DNA of 6,718 nt from an uncultured Clostridia bacterium. GTDB lineage: Bacteria; Bacillota; Clostridia; Oscillospirales; Ruminococcaceae. The translations under genes and the position numbers were made by a program. The DNA is taken from contig CANRLY010000104.1 in NCBI GenBank assembly GCA_947631585.1, forward strand, positions 1-6,718, in the 5' to 3' direction. This document shows positions 5,141 to 6,718 of the stretch, one piece after another. The notes under the pieces were generated by a model. The model was not told where the DNA came from and ran no database searches. It worked only from the letters and a program-made list of their open reading frames with translations. Numbering within the stretch: position 1 is the stretch's first letter; each line of letters begins with the position of its first letter.

Positions 5141-5473
5141 TTGTCTGAACAGGCGTTGCAGGGTATGGACGTTATCACAGCTATCCTTGAGATCGACAGA
5201 CAGGCTGCCGACCGCATAAAAGAAGCAAACCAGAGAAAAGACCAGATACTGAAAGATACCGGTGAGGAGACCGAAAAGATACTCAGCGACTGCTCCCGTA
5301 AGGCGGAACAAAAGCTCTCCGAACTGGAAAAGGCAGAGGAAATTTCCGCCGCAAGCCGCAAAGAGGCTCTTGCAAAACAGGAACAAGCGGAGATAAAAAG
5401 GCTGGACGATATCTATGAAAAAGAACACGCCGGCTGGGAATCCGCAATGTTCAAGGCGATACTGGAACAGTAA
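5141..5473 (+). CDS. V-type ATPase peripheral-stalk subunit (G/H-like)
   Basis: This 110-residue, highly charged protein is almost entirely predicted coiled coil. Alanine, isoleucine and leucine are spaced among Lys, Glu, Gln and Arg from about residue 12 to 95, with no membrane segment. This is the character of the small G/H (NtpF-like) subunit, which pairs with subunit E to form the peripheral stalk holding the V1 head against the membrane sector. The assignment rests on size, coiled-coil character and position directly before subunits C and I; coiled coils alone are weak evidence of identity. I take TTG at 5141 as the start because AAAGGAGG at 5128-5135 ends 5 bases upstream. An ATG at 5165 (residue 9) has no better site. 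Subunit C follows after 35 bases. Confidence 0.8.
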   Translation: MSEQALQGMDVITAILEIDRQAADRIKEANQRKDQILKDTGEETEKILSDCSRKAEQKLSELEKAEEISAASRKEALAKQEQAEIKRLDDIYEKEHAGWESAMFKAILEQ

Positions 5474-5508
5474 GCCGGTCACCATCTCAGATATTGGAGG
5501 CGATGTTC

Positions 5509-6543
5509 ATGCTGGAAGGTTATTCCTCAAACGCAACAGTCGCTAGAATAAGAACTATCCAGGGCAGGCTGCTGAATCAGCACGACCTGACAGAGCTTGC
5601 CAATAAAAAAACGGTGGAAGAAGCCGCAGAGTTTCTTAAAGGAGTCTATCGGTTCAGGGATACCCTCAGCTCGGTGGACGTGTCCACTATCCATAGGGGA
5701 CACCTGGAACAGCTCCTGGAAAAAAGCAACTTCGACCTGTATATGAAACTGTGTAAGTTCCAGCAGCTGGATAAGATACCGTTTTATAGATATATAATAA
5801 GGAAGCACGAGATAGAACAGCTGCTTTCTATGATAAACTGTATAAACTCCCATACGGAGGATACCTTTATAAGTACCCTGCCGGCGTTCGTGCTGCAAAA
5901 CTCATCGCTGCCTTTTCCGGAGATAGCTAAGTGCCGCTCTTTTGAGGAACTTATCTCCGCCCTTAAAGGCACTGAGTACGCAAAGATACTGAAAAGCGTA
6001 AAACTGGAAGAGGACGGCTCTATAAACTATCCCCTGTGCGAACTTAAACTCAGAACAGACTACTATCAGGACCTGTTTGAAAACCTCAGACAGGACTTCC
6101 CCTCCGCCGACTCCGAAATATTAGCCGACTTTATCAGAACAGACGTTGAACTTATCAATATCGTCAACGCCTATAGACTAAAGACCTACTTCGGCTACGA
6201 CGCAGGCAGGATAAAAGAACGAATGCTGCCTTTCTCAAAAAGCGGAAAGAATAAGATGAATTCTTTCTATGAGGCGGCAACTCCGGAAGATATGATAGAA
6301 ATGCTCAGACGTTCGGGACGGTTCGGCAGGGAAGATACCGCTCCCGATATGATAGAACTTGCCGCCGCCAGAGTGAGATACCGAATGGCGCACCGGCTGC
6401 TTACCACGGCGCAGTCCGCACCTGCGGTGATGTATGCGTTTATGACCGTCTGCCGGCTGGAAACGGATAACATCGTCCGTGCCATAGAGAGCATACGTTA
6501 CGGGCTTCCCCCCTCAGAGACGGAAAAGCTCATGGTAATGTGA
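5509..6543 (+). CDS. ntpC: V-type ATPase subunit C (AC39/d family)
   Basis: Subunit C is the funnel-shaped, mostly helical protein linking the central rotor shaft to the membrane ring of V/A-type ATPases. The 344-residue product fits the family in length and shows its features: an N-terminal YSSNATVARIRTIQGRLL segment (5-22), a mid-protein DVELINIVNAYRLKTYFG (about 213-230), and a C-terminal METDN-like helical end in CRLETDNIVRAIESIRYGL (about 316-334). The AC39 fold consists of repeated three-helix units, which agrees with the even spread of helical stretches. The frame opens at a TTG (5494) and also has ATG at 5503, but GGAGG at 5496-5500 overlaps or crowds both. ATG 5509 lies 8 bases after it and is the best start. 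Subunit I follows after 40 bases. The protein is peripheral, with no signal peptide or membrane helix. Confidence 0.93.
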   Translation: MLEGYSSNATVARIRTIQGRLLNQHDLTELANKKTVEEAAEFLKGVYRFRDTLSSVDVSTIHRGHLEQLLEKSNFDLYMKLCKFQQLDKIPFYRYIIRKHEIEQLLSMINCINSHTEDTFISTLPAFVLQNSSLPFPEIAKCRSFEELISALKGTEYAKILKSVKLEEDGSINYPLCELKLRTDYYQDLFENLRQDFPSADSEILADFIRTDVELINIVNAYRLKTYFGYDAGRIKERMLPFSKSGKNKMNSFYEAATPEDMIEMLRRSGRFGREDTAPDMIELAAARVRYRMAHRLLTTAQSAPAVMYAFMTVCRLETDNIVRAIESIRYGLPPSETEKLMVM

Positions 6544-6583
6544 AAAACACCGCCGTATTCTACAGAAAGGAACGTTTTGTGAA

Positions 6584-6718
6584 ATGGCTATTGAAAAAAT
6601 GCAGCTTGTGAACATAGCCGGACTGATGTCCGATCTGGACACCGCCCTGCTCAAATGCTGTGAAAGCGGCTGCTTCCATATAGAGCCCGCCATTCCTAAG
6701 ACGGACAACAGCCGCAGC
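6584..6718 (+). CDS. ntpI: V-type ATPase subunit I, N-terminal part (runs off window)
   Basis: The first 45 codons remain open to the window edge and begin MAIEKMQLVNIAGLMSDLD, continuing LLKCCESGCFHIEPA (22-36). This matches the usual opening of V/A-type ATPase subunit I, whose cytoplasmic N-terminal domain grips the peripheral stalks and whose C-terminal membrane domain forms the ion half-channels. The complete family protein is about 600-700 residues, so most of it lies outside this window. A weak AAAGGA at 6566-6571 precedes the ATG by 12 bases. A nearby GTG at 6579 is rejected because its frame stops within 11 codons. Identification is supported by position after subunit C. Confidence 0.85.
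   Translation, partial: MAIEKMQLVNIAGLMSDLDTALLKCCESGCFHIEPAIPKTDNSRS

Overview
The window looks like chromosomal DNA of an anaerobic Clostridia-type Firmicute, most likely a Ruminococcus-like member of the Oscillospiraceae. The clues are strong GGAGG ribosome binding sites, acetate kinase paired with a PduL-type phosphotransacylase instead of Pta, a TmcAL tRNA-modification enzyme, and a V-type ATPase operon. The organism is an inference from gene content and style; no rRNA or other taxonomic marker is present.

Layout from left to right. (1) 1-156: upstream region with a candidate ECF-type promoter and a cre-like palindrome. (2) 157-1419 (+): an ECF-like sigma factor fused to a soluble domain of about 258 residues that I do not recognise. 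A strong internal Shine-Dalgarno sequence and an in-frame ATG sit exactly at the domain junction. (3) 1420-1800: no credible gene. It holds degenerate heptamer repeats, two related C-rich/G-rich hairpin modules and one terminator-like hairpin. About 324 bp (1481-1804) is flanked by inverted arms matching at 20 of 22 positions, and the right arm contains the stop codon of the next gene. (4) 1801-2949 (-): tmcAL, tRNA-Met cytidine acetate ligase. (5) 2950-3108: a compact divergent promoter region in which the two -10 elements overlap on opposite strands. (6) 3109-4308 and 4333-4908 (+): ackA-pduL, a two-gene operon ending in a good intrinsic terminator. (7) 4959-5140: promoter and leader of the V-ATPase operon. 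(8) 5141-6718 (+): V-type ATPase peripheral-stalk subunit G/H, subunit C, and the first 45 codons of subunit I, which runs off the window.

The genes fit an acetate and ATP theme. PduL and AckA convert acetyl-CoA to acetate with ATP formation. TmcAL, transcribed divergently from the same short region, consumes acetate and ATP to acetylate tRNA. The V-ATPase couples ATP to ion movement across the membrane.

Most of the window is ordinary housekeeping sequence. The parts worth a second look are the sigma fusion with its internal start, the inverted-arm repeat element that reaches into the tmcAL stop codon, the overlapping divergent promoters, and the strong TTA leucine bias of tmcAL. I did not find convincing evidence of a wholly new multi-gene system.
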